Both the position numbers and the translations under genes were made by a program. The notes beneath the pieces were generated by a model. It was not told where the DNA came from. It searched no databases and was given only the letters and a program-made list of their open reading frames with translations. DNA of 64,000 bases from JABFXX01 sp036489755 (GTDB taxonomy: Bacteria > Myxococcota_A > Polyangia > Haliangiales > Haliangiaceae), in the NCBI GenBank assembly GCA_036489755.1, contig DASXFD010000032.1, positions 62,001 to 126,000 of the forward strand. Reading direction: 5' to 3'. This document shows positions 7,431-15,986 of the stretch, in pieces; the stretch's first letter is position 1, and every line of letters begins with the position of its first letter.

Positions 7431-9713
7431 TCACGGCGCCAGGATCGCGGCGCCCTGCGAGCCGAGATTCACCTGGATCGCACCGCCGCTGCCGACCGTG
7501 ACGTCGGCGCCGCCGAGGTGATCGTGCAGCACGGTGCCGTCCGGGATGCCGAGCGCGGCCGGGATCGACGTCTGGATCGACGTCGCCGACGTGTTGCGCG
7601 TGATCGCGACGAGCGCGACGTCACCGGCGGAGTCTTGGCGCGCGAAGACGATCGAGCTCTCGTCGGTGTTGTAGACCGAGACATAGGCGCCGCGGCGCAG
7701 CGCCGGCAGCTGCTTGCGCGCGGTGCCGACCAACCGCGTCCACGCGAGCGTCGCTTGCTCATCGGCCGACAGCGTGCCCGAGTCGCCGCGCCAGTTGACG
7801 CGGTTGTTCGGATCGACGCCGCCGATCTCGCCGTACTCGTCGCCGTAGTACAGCATCGGCGCGCCGGGCAGCGTCATCAGCCAGGTCAGCGCGAGCCGGT
7901 GCTCGCCGTAGACGGTCGTCGGCGGCACCGCGGTCGCGATGTTCGTCCACTGGTTGTACGGCTGACTCTGATCGAGCGACGAGTTGCCGTCGTAGGTCGC
8001 GATCGTGATGAAGCGTGCGGTGTCCTCGCTGCCGATGTACGGGCTCATGATCGACCCGGCCGGATACTGGAGCTGACTCTCCGTCGTCCAGTAGTCGAGG
8101 TGGATCATGCCTTTCGCGGTCGTCGCGAAGACGTTCATCGGCACCGCGTAATAAAGGACGAAGTCGAACTGACCGTTGAGCCCATCGGGATCGATGTACT
8201 CGCTGATCAATTGGTATTGCGAGAGGTTGTCGGACAGGTTGTCGCCGTTCCAGCCCATCGCGGTTTCGCCGGTCATGAACACCGGCGTGCCCGATGCTTC
8301 GAACTCGTCGCGCACCGCGGACACGAGGTTGATGACGGCGATGTCGGGGACTTGCTTGACCGCGTCCATGCGGAAGCCGTCGAGGTCGAACGTGTCGAGC
8401 CACCAGATCGCGTCGGCTTCCCACTGCGCGTCACCATCGGTGCTCGTCCAGTCGATGTTCGGCAGGTAGCTCGTGAACAAGCAGTCGAGCCGGTGCACGG
8501 TCCAGTCGCAGTTGTCGGTGCCGCAGATGCAGCCGGTCGTGTTGAACCAATCAGGATGCGCGGCCATGTACTCGTGCTCTTGGTGCACGTGCTGTACGAC
8601 GAGATCCTGGATGACACGGATGCCGTGGGCGTGCGCGGCGGTGACGAGCGCGTGCAGATCGTCGGCGGTGCCGAAGCGCGGATCGACCGCGCGCGCCTTC
8701 GTCGGCCAGTAGCCGTGAAAGCCGCTGACGTAGTGCACGTTGTCGGACGCGACCCACGCGTCGCTCGGGTTCGTGTTGAACGGCGACAGCCACAGCACCG
8801 TGATGCCGAGCTGATCGAACGTGCCCGCGTTGATCTCGGCGGTGACGCCCGCGAAGTCGCCGCCGTGATAGTCCTCGCGCGGATCGAGCTGGTTGCCATT
8901 GGGATCGACGATCGGCTGCGGATCGTTCGACGGATCGCCGTCCTTGAAGCGATCGGTCATCACCATGTAGATGAGCGCGTCCTGCCACGTGAACTGACTC
9001 GCCTCGACCCACAGCACGAGCCGCAGCGGTTCGGCGGGCGATTGGCCAGCGAGATCCTTCGCGGTGACGAAGATCGTGTACTTGCCGTCGGCGAGGCCCG
9101 TCGCGTCGACGGAGATCATCGAGCCTTGCACGGTCGCGGCGAGCGGCGTCGTGACGTTGTCCTTGCGGATGGTCGCCGAGGCAGTCGTCGCGTCGATGGC
9201 GGGCGCACCCGAGCCGGGCGTGAACAGCACGCTGGCGGTGATCTCGCCGGCGCCGGCGCTCGGCCGGGTCACGGCGTGTGCGCTCGCGGTCAGCACCGGC
9301 AGCTGGCAGTTGCCGATCTGCACGGCCGAGTTCGCGATGCCGCCTTCGTACTTCTGCCACTTCTCGTTCGGATCGAGGATCCAGTTGCCGTCGACGATGA
9401 ACTTGTATGCGACGAGGCCCGGCGTGACCGTGACCGTCGTGGTCCACGCGCCGGTGCCGTCGGGCATCATCGCGACGCCCGGGTTCACCCAGTTGTTCCA
9501 GTCGCCGGTGACCTGCACGCTCTGCGGTGTCGAGCCGGCGGCCGGCGCGTAGCGAAACGTCGTCGTGCACGGCGTCGGCGTGACCATCGTCGAGCCGGCA
9601 TCGCTGTTGCTGCCGGGCATGCCACCGTCGGTCGCTCCGTCGTCGTCACCGTTGTGGTTCGACGGAGGAGCACACGCAGCGAGAGCGATGGCGGCGATGA
9701 TGAGTGACTTCAT
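7431..9713 (-). CDS. Secreted GH13 alpha-amylase-family lipoprotein with N-terminal CBM48-like domain
   Basis: A 760-residue alpha-glucan-acting enzyme of glycoside hydrolase family 13, exported by a lipoprotein signal (IIAAIALAAC). Residues 45-135 look like a glycogen-binding CBM48/AMPK-type domain (VQVTGDWNNWVNPG, YKFIVDGNWILDPNEKW). The TIM barrel follows: region I is DLVVQH, region II GFRMDAVKQ (nucleophile Asp), region III FMTGET (acid Glu). Region IV reads GSEDTARF near residue 564, so the usual His before the third catalytic Asp is Glu. A Cys-rich loop (CICGTDNCDW) is inserted in domain B. Product type (amylase, pullulanase or cyclomaltodextrinase) is undecided. A TACGTT box lies 8 nt before the ATG. 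Confidence 0.85.
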   Translation of the reverse strand: MKSLIIAAIALAACAPPSNHNGDDDGATDGGMPGSNSDAGSTMVTPTPCTTTFRYAPAAGSTPQSVQVTGDWNNWVNPGVAMMPDGTGAWTTTVTVTPGLVAYKFIVDGNWILDPNEKWQKYEGGIANSAVQIGNCQLPVLTASAHAVTRPSAGAGEITASVLFTPGSGAPAIDATTASATIRKDNVTTPLAATVQGSMISVDATGLADGKYTIFVTAKDLAGQSPAEPLRLVLWVEASQFTWQDALIYMVMTDRFKDGDPSNDPQPIVDPNGNQLDPREDYHGGDFAGVTAEINAGTFDQLGITVLWLSPFNTNPSDAWVASDNVHYVSGFHGYWPTKARAVDPRFGTADDLHALVTAAHAHGIRVIQDLVVQHVHQEHEYMAAHPDWFNTTGCICGTDNCDWTVHRLDCLFTSYLPNIDWTSTDGDAQWEADAIWWLDTFDLDGFRMDAVKQVPDIAVINLVSAVRDEFEASGTPVFMTGETAMGWNGDNLSDNLSQYQLISEYIDPDGLNGQFDFVLYYAVPMNVFATTAKGMIHLDYWTTESQLQYPAGSIMSPYIGSEDTARFITIATYDGNSSLDQSQPYNQWTNIATAVPPTTVYGEHRLALTWLMTLPGAPMLYYGDEYGEIGGVDPNNRVNWRGDSGTLSADEQATLAWTRLVGTARKQLPALRRGAYVSVYNTDESSIVFARQDSAGDVALVAITRNTSATSIQTSIPAALGIPDGTVLHDHLGGADVTVGSGGAIQVNLGSQGAAILAP

Positions 9714-9731
9714 CGCGACGCAACGTAACGG

Positions 9732-9802
9732 TTCTCGCGAAAATCCGATCCAAAAAAATTTCGCGAAACACTCGTGAAATCAGCGCGTTGCTTTTCGCAA
9801 CG
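9732..9802 (-). promoter_or_regulatory. A/T-rich spacer with repeated TTTCGCGA motifs and a small hairpin
   Basis: This gap between the Hsp70 stop (9806) and the GH13 start (9713) is unusually A/T-rich. On the minus strand it holds a hairpin with stem CGTTGC/GCAACG (9786-9802), then TTTCGCGAAA (9768-9759) followed by seven T (9758-9752), then TTTTCGCGA (9744-9736). The first two could end Hsp70 transcription. The two TTTCGCGA copies could be an operator for the GH13 gene. Confidence 0.35.
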
Positions 9803-9805
9803 GGC

Positions 9806-12364
9806 CTAACGCCGCAACTGCTGTACGCGCTCGCGCGACGCGGCGACGTCTTGCTGCGGCATCGCGCCGACGAGATCGAGCGACGCGCGCTGCTCGCGGC
9901 CGGTTTGTGCATCTCGCGCGCGGACTTGCAGGATGCCCGACGCGTCGAGCATGAACGTGACCTCGATCGTGACCTCACCGCGCGGCCGCGGCGTGATGCC
10001 TTGCAACATCAAGTCGCCGAGCACGACGTTGCTGTCGAGCCGCCGCGACTCGCCCTGGCACACGATGATGCGAACCGATTCTTGGCCGTCGCGCGAGGTC
10101 GTGAACAGCTTGCGGATCTCGGTCGGCACACGCGCGTTGCGCCGGATCAGCTCTTCGCAATAGCCGGCGACGGTACCGACGCCGAGCCCGCGCGGCGTCA
10201 CGTCGAGCACGACCGGCGCGACGGCCATCGGCGCGACTTGCACCGGCGGCCCGGCGAACGCGCCGAAGCCTTTGGCCGTCGACGCGGGCGCCATGCTCGG
10301 CTCGGTGTTGCCGGGTGCGGCCGTGAACCCGCGCTCGGTGACGTGCGGCTGCATCTGGCCGATCAACGTCGGCGCATTCGCGGCCGAGATCGGCGGAGCG
10401 GGCGGCGGCAGCGCGGGCGGCGGCAGGATCAGCGTCGGTGCTTGCGATGGCGCAGGTGGTGGCGACGGTGGCGGCGGCGGGGCGAACGTCACTTCTTCGG
10501 TCGCCACCGACGGCTCGTCGAGCCATGCGGCGGTCGCGGGATCGAGCGGTGGCGGTTGCGCGGCCGGGCGCGTCGCCGTCGGCGCCGGTGGCCGAGGTGC
10601 ATCGACGCGCGGCGCGGTCACCGGTTTCGGCGCGACCGGCGGCGGTGCAACCGGCGTGGCTGCAGCCGGCGGTGGTGTGAACGTCGGCGGGATCGACATT
10701 CCGCCGGTTCGGCCCGATGGTGGTGGCGCAGACGGCGCGATTGGCAGGCCCGTCGGCGACGTGCGCGTTTGCGGTGGGCGCGGCGTGAGCGCCGGCGGCA
10801 GCTTCGCGGCCGGCGTCCCGGCGGGCGGCGTGGCGCGCGAGCGCGGGATCTCGACGCCCGGCACCGTCGCCGTCGGTTTTGCGAGCGGCGGCGCCTGCAC
10901 GTTCGATTGCGTCGGCTTGCCGATCGTCGGCGTCTGCACGTTCGTCTTCGTGATGCGGCCGATCGGCGCGGTCGCGGGTGTCGGCGTCGGCGTCGTCGAA
11001 TCGAACGTGTCGTGGTGCTCGCCGCGCACGGCGTAGCCCGCGGTGACGCGCGGCTTGCGGCTCTGCGGCGGCAACAGCTGCAGCTCGTCGTCGGTCGGCT
11101 CGGCCGGCGGCATCGGATATTCGCCGGGCGACGTCTTCGTCGCGGTGTCCTCGAGATCGGCGACGATGCGCTGCGAATCTTCCTGCGCCGTGGCCATCGG
11201 CGCCGACCGCCGGAGGATTCGCTCGAGCGACGTCGCCTGGAGCGCGGCACCGTGCGCGACGGCATCTTCGGGATTGACGTCGGTGCGCGGCGCGCGCGCG
11301 AAGAACCGCGCGACCTGATCGCGCACGTACGGGATCTTCGTCGTGCCGCCGACGAGGATCACGTCGTCGATCTTGTCGATGCCGAGCTGCGCGAACGCGA
11401 GCGCTTCCTGGCACACCGGAAACGTGCGATCGATGATGTCGGCGCACTGCCGCACGAACTCGTCGCGGGTGATCTCGATCTGCAGATCGAGCGGCTTGCC
11501 CTTCGGGCCGTACGCGATCTCGTCGACGCGCACGACGGCGCGCGACCGGCGCGAGAGCTCGATCTTCGTCTGCTCGGCGACCGCGCGCAGCCGCATCATC
11601 GCGACCTCGTTCGTGCGCAGATCGAGCCGGTTCTCGAGCAAGAACTTCTCGACCATGCGATCGACGAGGCGCTCGTCGAGATCGTCGCCGCCGAGGAACG
11701 TGTCGCCCGACGTGCCGAGCACCTCGTAGACTTGATTGTCGAGCTTCAAGATCGTGATGTCGAACGTGCCGCCGCCGAAGTCGTAGACCGCGATCACCTC
11801 GCGCAACGCGCGCGTGTTGCCGTATGCGAGCGCCGCGGCGGTCGGGTCGTTGAGCGCGCGCACGACGGTGAGCCCGGCGATCGCGCCCGACGTCGCGGTC
11901 GCGGCGCGCTGGGCGTCGTTGAAGCTCGCGGGCACGGTGACGACCGCGCGGCTCACCGTCCTGCCGAGCGCGGCCGTCGCGATGTTCCGCGCGTAGTCGA
12001 GCACGATCGCGGAGACTTCGGGCACCGCGAACTCGCCGCCGCGCGTCGACACGATCGGCTGCTGGTTCGGGCCCTCTTTGATCACGTAGGGCACGCGCTT
12101 CTTCGCGGTCTGCACTTCCGGCGACGCGAAGCTCCGCCCGATCAGGCGCTTCACCGAATAGATCGTGTTGCGCGGGTCGATGACCTTGCGCTGCTTGGCC
12201 GCCGAGCCGACCACGACGCCGCCGTTCGGATGGAACGACACCACCGACGGATGGATCTTCGCGCCCGCCTCGTCGGCGAGCGTGGTCACGCCGCCGGTCT
12301 CCGCGGCATAGGCCACCACGGTGTTCGACGTCCCAAGGTCGATACCAACGATCGGGTCGCTCAC
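9806..12364 (-). CDS. Hsp70/DnaK-like protein with a long Pro-rich insert and no lid
   Basis: An 852-residue Hsp70-family protein. The actin-fold ATPase (about 1-380) is well kept: GIDLGTSNTVVAY, YDFGGGTFDITIL, and VGGTTKIPYVRDQV. A linker of some 325 residues, mostly Pro, Ala and Thr, follows. A beta-type substrate domain (about 715-852) has VLDVTPRGLGVG and FMLDASGILQVRARD. The helical lid and the EEVD-like tail of DnaK are absent. No dnaJ or grpE lies nearby. It is probably a specialised chaperone or scaffold rather than the housekeeping DnaK. The start is GTG 12364, with a GATAAC box shortly upstream. Confidence 0.85.
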   Translation of the reverse strand: MSDPIVGIDLGTSNTVVAYAAETGGVTTLADEAGAKIHPSVVSFHPNGGVVVGSAAKQRKVIDPRNTIYSVKRLIGRSFASPEVQTAKKRVPYVIKEGPNQQPIVSTRGGEFAVPEVSAIVLDYARNIATAALGRTVSRAVVTVPASFNDAQRAATATSGAIAGLTVVRALNDPTAAALAYGNTRALREVIAVYDFGGGTFDITILKLDNQVYEVLGTSGDTFLGGDDLDERLVDRMVEKFLLENRLDLRTNEVAMMRLRAVAEQTKIELSRRSRAVVRVDEIAYGPKGKPLDLQIEITRDEFVRQCADIIDRTFPVCQEALAFAQLGIDKIDDVILVGGTTKIPYVRDQVARFFARAPRTDVNPEDAVAHGAALQATSLERILRRSAPMATAQEDSQRIVADLEDTATKTSPGEYPMPPAEPTDDELQLLPPQSRKPRVTAGYAVRGEHHDTFDSTTPTPTPATAPIGRITKTNVQTPTIGKPTQSNVQAPPLAKPTATVPGVEIPRSRATPPAGTPAAKLPPALTPRPPQTRTSPTGLPIAPSAPPPSGRTGGMSIPPTFTPPPAAATPVAPPPVAPKPVTAPRVDAPRPPAPTATRPAAQPPPLDPATAAWLDEPSVATEEVTFAPPPPPSPPPAPSQAPTLILPPPALPPPAPPISAANAPTLIGQMQPHVTERGFTAAPGNTEPSMAPASTAKGFGAFAGPPVQVAPMAVAPVVLDVTPRGLGVGTVAGYCEELIRRNARVPTEIRKLFTTSRDGQESVRIIVCQGESRRLDSNVVLGDLMLQGITPRPRGEVTIEVTFMLDASGILQVRARDAQTGREQRASLDLVGAMPQQDVAASRERVQQLRR

Positions 12365-12449
12365 GTCTTACCGACCGCGTACGTTATCACGCACGGTCGA
12401 CGCGGGCGGCATTCCACCCGAGCTTCGCACCCGTTCGATACGGCTCACG

Positions 12450-12977
12450 TCAGAGCGACGCCAGCACGCGGTCATACCAACGCTCGACGGTTCGCCGGAA
12501 CGGCCACATCCAGCCGTACGACGGCCCGACGAACTGATCGACGATGTGCGCGCGATAGCCGGCGCCGCGCGGCACATGCGCGCCCCACGTTTCGGCGGCG
12601 GCGCGGATCGTCTCGGCGTACGCGGCCCATTCGAGCCGCGCGCGGCAATACGCGAGCCCGAGCGGCAGCGGCACGAAGATATAAAGGAGGGCCATCACGG
12701 GCAGCGTGAGCCGGCGAAACTGCCGGAGGTGGACGGCTTCGTGGCGAAGCGTCACGTAGCGTTGCAACGGATCGAGCGCGTCCCAATCCGCGGTGACGTA
12801 GACCGTGCGGCGGATCGTCGTTTGATAGCCGTCGAGGTACGCGCGCATTCGGCCGAGCGTGACCGCACGCAACACGGCGTCGATCGCGCGGTGCAGCCGC
12901 GAATCCGCCTTGCGCACGATGCGGAACCCCGGGATCTCGACGCGCAACGCGGCGACGAGGCGCTCGTAGCGATCCAC
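12450..12977 (-). CDS. Membrane protein with an HExxH zincin-like motif, unknown function
   Basis: A 175-residue protein. RHEAVHLRQ (H79, E80, H83) fits the HExxH zinc-peptidase signature. A membrane-spanning segment (about 92-111, VMALLYIFVPLPLGLAY) and a conserved-looking RLEWAAYAET with E117 as possible third ligand follow. The GTG at 12977 is preferred because TACTAT (12989-12984) lies exactly 6 nt upstream. The frame stays open to 13061, but that would run into the divergent gene. It could be a small membrane-bound metalloprotease. Activity is not shown by the sequence alone. Confidence 0.6.
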   Translation of the reverse strand: MDRYERLVAALRVEIPGFRIVRKADSRLHRAIDAVLRAVTLGRMRAYLDGYQTTIRRTVYVTADWDALDPLQRYVTLRHEAVHLRQFRRLTLPVMALLYIFVPLPLGLAYCRARLEWAAYAETIRAAAETWGAHVPRGAGYRAHIVDQFVGPSYGWMWPFRRTVERWYDRVLASL

Positions 12978-12982
12978 CGTGC

Positions 12983-12989
12983 GATAGTA
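12983..12989. promoter_or_regulatory. Shared -10 box for a divergent leaderless pair
   Basis: GATAGTA reads as GATAGT on the plus strand, ending 6 nt before ATG 12995, and as TACTAT on the minus strand, ending 6 nt before GTG 12977. The two start codons are 17 bases apart, so both messages would have to start at or next to the initiation codon. Confidence 0.5.
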
Positions 12990-12994
12990 CGCCG

Positions 12995-13501
12995 ATGCAT
13001 CGCCTCGCGATCTCGCTCGTCGTCCTCGCGGCATGCGCCAAGCACGACGCACCCGCGGCATCTGGTGGCAGCGCCGCGCCGAGCCCGGTCGCGACCGCCG
13101 GCGACCACAGCTGCGGATCGATGCGCGGCGATTTCCAGGCGCTCGTCTCGGTGCCGCTCACCGAGGTCAGCGGCGCACCGGTCGGCGCGTGCAACGCGTA
13201 CGTCTCGAAGGGCCAGCCGGGGTTCGTCCTCGCCGCGCTGATCTATTCAGACACGCCGGTGCACGAGTTCGCTCCGACCGGCCCGGGAGCGCACGTGGTG
13301 TCCGGAGTCGGCGATCAAGCGTACTGGGTGATGAGCCCAGGCGAAGGGCCGCGGTTCGAAGCCAAGAAGGGCACGTACACCTGCGAGATCTCGGCTCCCG
13401 AGCAAGACAAGTCGACGCTGAAGTCGATGTCCGAGGCGGATCAAGCGGCGTACGCGCAGCTGATGGGCAAGCTGTGCAACGACATGTTCGCCGCGCAATG
13501 A
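12995..13501 (+). CDS. Small secreted lipoprotein, unknown function
   Basis: A 168-residue protein with a lipoprotein signal (MHRLAISLVVLAACAK, lipobox LAAC), then a Ala/Ser/Gly linker and a compact domain with cysteines at CGSMRG, GACNAY, YTCEIS and KLCNDM. The spacing suggests two disulfides in the periplasm. Ordinary features of secreted myxobacterial lipoproteins are seen but no family is recognised. GATAGT lies 6 nt before the ATG. It ends 44 bases before the UvrD-like gene on the same strand. Confidence 0.65.
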   Translation: MHRLAISLVVLAACAKHDAPAASGGSAAPSPVATAGDHSCGSMRGDFQALVSVPLTEVSGAPVGACNAYVSKGQPGFVLAALIYSDTPVHEFAPTGPGAHVVSGVGDQAYWVMSPGEGPRFEAKKGTYTCEISAPEQDKSTLKSMSEADQAAYAQLMGKLCNDMFAAQ

Positions 13502-13545
13502 TCGTGTTGACGGCGCAGGCGTAGATCCGTAGCGTCGCCGGTTCC

Positions 13546-15579
13546 GTGGTCGATCTCGGCAAGCTCAACCCGCCGCAGCGCGATGCGGCGAGCCACGAGC
13601 GCGGACCGATCCTCGTGCTCGCCGGCGCCGGCTCGGGCAAGACGCGCGTGATCACCTTTCGCATCGCGCACCTGCTCGCGCTCGGCGTGCCGCCGCATGC
13701 GATCTGCGCCGTCACGTTCACGAACAAGGCGGCCGAAGAGATGCGCGAGCGCGTCGCGCTCTTGCTCGGCGACCGCGAGCTCGCGCGCCAGCTGACGATC
13801 GGCACGTTCCACGCGCTCGGCCTGCAGATCTTGAAGATGGAGCGCCAGGCACTCGGGCTGCCCCGCGGCTTTGCGATCTACGATCAATCGGATCAGCTCG
13901 GCGCGGTGCGCGAAGCGATGCGCACGATCCACGACGGCGATCGCCGCTACGATGCGAAAGCGATCCTCACGCGGATCTCGCTCGCGAAGAACGCGTTCAT
14001 CGCGCCCGACGAGTTCGAGGGCAACCCGGCCGATGACTACGATGCGATCGCGTCGAGCGTCTACCCGAAATATCAGGAGAGCCTGCGCGCGTGCGCTGCA
14101 TTTGACTTCGACGATCTGATCGTCGAGCCGGTGCGGCTGTGGGAGCGTGACGCCGCGGTGCGCGAGAAGTGGGCCGGCCGCTACGAGTTCGTGCTCGTCG
14201 ACGAGTTTCAAGATACGAACCGCGCGCAGCTACGAATGGTTCAGGCGCTCGTCGCGAACCACAGCAACTTGTGCGTCGTCGGCGACGACGATCAGTCGAT
14301 CTACAGCTGGCGCGGCGCCGATCCCACGAACATCCTCGAGTTCGACAAGCTGTTTCCGAGCGCGAAGATCGTCAAGCTCGAGCAAAACTATCGCTCGACG
14401 AAGACGATCCTTGCCGCCGCGAACGCGGTGATCGCGAACAACAAAGATCGTCACGGCAAGGCGCTGTGGTCGCAGCTCGGCGATGGCGAGCTCCTCACGC
14501 ATGCCGTCGCGGCGACCGCCGAGGACGAAGCGAAGTGGATCGCGCGCGAGATTCGCGCGCTGCACGACTCGACCGGCCGACGCTGGAGCGACGTCGCGAT
14601 CCTGTACCGGTCGAATCTGCAGGCCAAAGTGATCGAAGAAGAGCTGCGCGCCGCCGAAGTCCCGTACGTGATGTACGGCGGCCAGCAGTTCTTCGAGCGC
14701 AAAGAGGTCAAGGACGTGCTCGCGTACCTGCGCGTCGCGGTGAGCGCGCGCGACGAGCTCGCGTTGCGCCGCGTGATCAACTATCCGGCGCGCGGCATCG
14801 GCACGACGACCGTCGAGAAGCTCGTCGCGGCGGCGCACGCCAGCCGCAGCACGCTGTGGGACACGCTGCAGACGTTCGAGGTGGCCGGCACCGCGAAAGC
14901 AGGCATCGCCGATCTCGTGGCGGCGGTGAGCCGGCTCAAGGCGGCGATCGAGAGCGGCGTCGATCTCGTGGGCGCGACGAAGCAGCTGATCGAGGACATC
15001 GCGCTCTACGACGATCTGCGCGATGCATCCGGCAGCATGAGCGCCGCGCAGCGCCGGATCGACAACGTCACCGGGCTGCTCGACTCGCTGCAGCGCTTCA
15101 CCGACAAAGGGCGCGGTCCGGATCGGCTCGCCGAGCTGTTGCGCGCGCTGTCGCTCGACTCGAGCGACAACGAGAAGCGCGACGACAACACCGACAAGGT
15201 CGTGCTCGCGACGCTGCACGGCGCGAAGGGCCTCGAGTTTCCCGTCGTGTTCATGATCGGGCTCGAAGAAGCATTGCTGCCGCACGCGCGCACGCTCAAT
15301 CCGCAGGCGACCGACATGCAGGATCCCGATCACGCGACCGACATCAGCGAGGAGCGCCGCTTGTGCTACGTCGGGATCACGCGCGCGCAGCGCAAGCTCT
15401 ACCTGACGCGCGCGTGCACGCGACTCAGCCGCGGCCGCGTCGTGCCGAGGACGCCTTCGCGGTTCTTGCTCGAGATTCCGGACGAGCTGCTCGAGGTGCG
15501 CGACCTATCGGAGGAGGCGCGGCAGCGCGTTCCGGCGGCGGAGGTCGGCGCGTTCTTCGCGAGCTTCCGCGAAGAGTGA
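13546..15579 (+). CDS. UvrD/Rep-family ATP-dependent DNA helicase
   Basis: A superfamily 1A 3'-5' helicase of 677 residues, the Rep/PcrA/UvrD size. Motifs in order: AGAGSGKT (26-33), TFTNKAAEEM (Ia), VDEFQDTN (II), GDDDQSIYSWRGA (III), QNYRST (IV), LATLHGAKGLEF (V) and YVGITRAQRKLYL (VI). The Rep-like GTTTVEKL region is present. It probably acts in replication restart or repair. The C-terminal 2A/2B region is short and no PcrA-type tail is seen. The start is GTG 13546. The last 155 bases are overlapped by the open frame of the opposing YjbR-like gene. Confidence 0.9.
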   Translation: MVDLGKLNPPQRDAASHERGPILVLAGAGSGKTRVITFRIAHLLALGVPPHAICAVTFTNKAAEEMRERVALLLGDRELARQLTIGTFHALGLQILKMERQALGLPRGFAIYDQSDQLGAVREAMRTIHDGDRRYDAKAILTRISLAKNAFIAPDEFEGNPADDYDAIASSVYPKYQESLRACAAFDFDDLIVEPVRLWERDAAVREKWAGRYEFVLVDEFQDTNRAQLRMVQALVANHSNLCVVGDDDQSIYSWRGADPTNILEFDKLFPSAKIVKLEQNYRSTKTILAAANAVIANNKDRHGKALWSQLGDGELLTHAVAATAEDEAKWIAREIRALHDSTGRRWSDVAILYRSNLQAKVIEEELRAAEVPYVMYGGQQFFERKEVKDVLAYLRVAVSARDELALRRVINYPARGIGTTTVEKLVAAAHASRSTLWDTLQTFEVAGTAKAGIADLVAAVSRLKAAIESGVDLVGATKQLIEDIALYDDLRDASGSMSAAQRRIDNVTGLLDSLQRFTDKGRGPDRLAELLRALSLDSSDNEKRDDNTDKVVLATLHGAKGLEFPVVFMIGLEEALLPHARTLNPQATDMQDPDHATDISEERRLCYVGITRAQRKLYLTRACTRLSRGRVVPRTPSRFLLEIPDELLEVRDLSEEARQRVPAAEVGAFFASFREE

Positions 15580-15913
15580 GCTCGCGGCGATTGCCGTGCG
15601 CACTCTCGATCGCCGCGGCGATCTGGGACCACGGCAACGCGCGATCGATCCGCACGCCGACCCAACCGCGAACGCCGACGTACGGTGGAACGAAGTAGTG
15701 CTCGGGATCGCTGTCGACGAGCATGCGCTGCATGCCGTCGGGGACGCACAGCCACAGCGCGAGCCGATCCGCGCCGTGATGATGATCGTCGAGACACGCG
15801 AACTGTTTGCCGCCGACGAACCAGCCGGGCTCGCCGTGACCTGTCTTCTCGGTCACGCCATCGAGCGCCATGCACGTCGCGCGAGCTTTCGCGATCGCCG
15901 CATCAGCGTTCAT
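15425..15913 (-). CDS. YjbR/MmcQ-family protein with a basic C-terminal tail
   Basis: A YjbR/MmcQ (CyaY-like fold, DNA-binding-like) protein. The domain covers residues 1-110: EKTGHGEPGWFVGGKQFACL, LALWLCVPDGM and YFVPPYVGVRGWVGVRID are typical. The tail after residue 110 is Arg/Pro-rich and lies over the helicase gene's 3' end in antisense. It may be a frame that merely stays open, or the stop could have been lost by a frameshift near 15590. ATG 15913 has GACACT 7 nt upstream. Function in this family is unknown. Confidence 0.65.
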   Translation of the reverse strand: MNADAAIAKARATCMALDGVTEKTGHGEPGWFVGGKQFACLDDHHHGADRLALWLCVPDGMQRMLVDSDPEHYFVPPYVGVRGWVGVRIDRALPWSQIAAAIESAHGNRRELTLRGSSRRTRRPPPPERAAAPPPIGRAPRAARPESRARTAKASSARRGRG

Positions 15914-15986
15914 CGCGGCGAGTGTCGCACCCTGTCCCGTCACAAGGCGATGTCGTCGGGAACAAACGATGGTATGGGACTTCTCT

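Noticed and set aside
7518..9707. Long open frame (729 codons) on the plus strand over the GH13 gene
   Set aside because: Arg/Asp/Ala-rich translation with no domain, antisense to a well-marked enzyme; typical of G+C-rich codon bias.
9704..12709. Open frame of about 1,000 codons opposite the Hsp70 gene
   Set aside because: Antisense shadow of a strong Hsp70; composition is Arg-rich and has no motifs.
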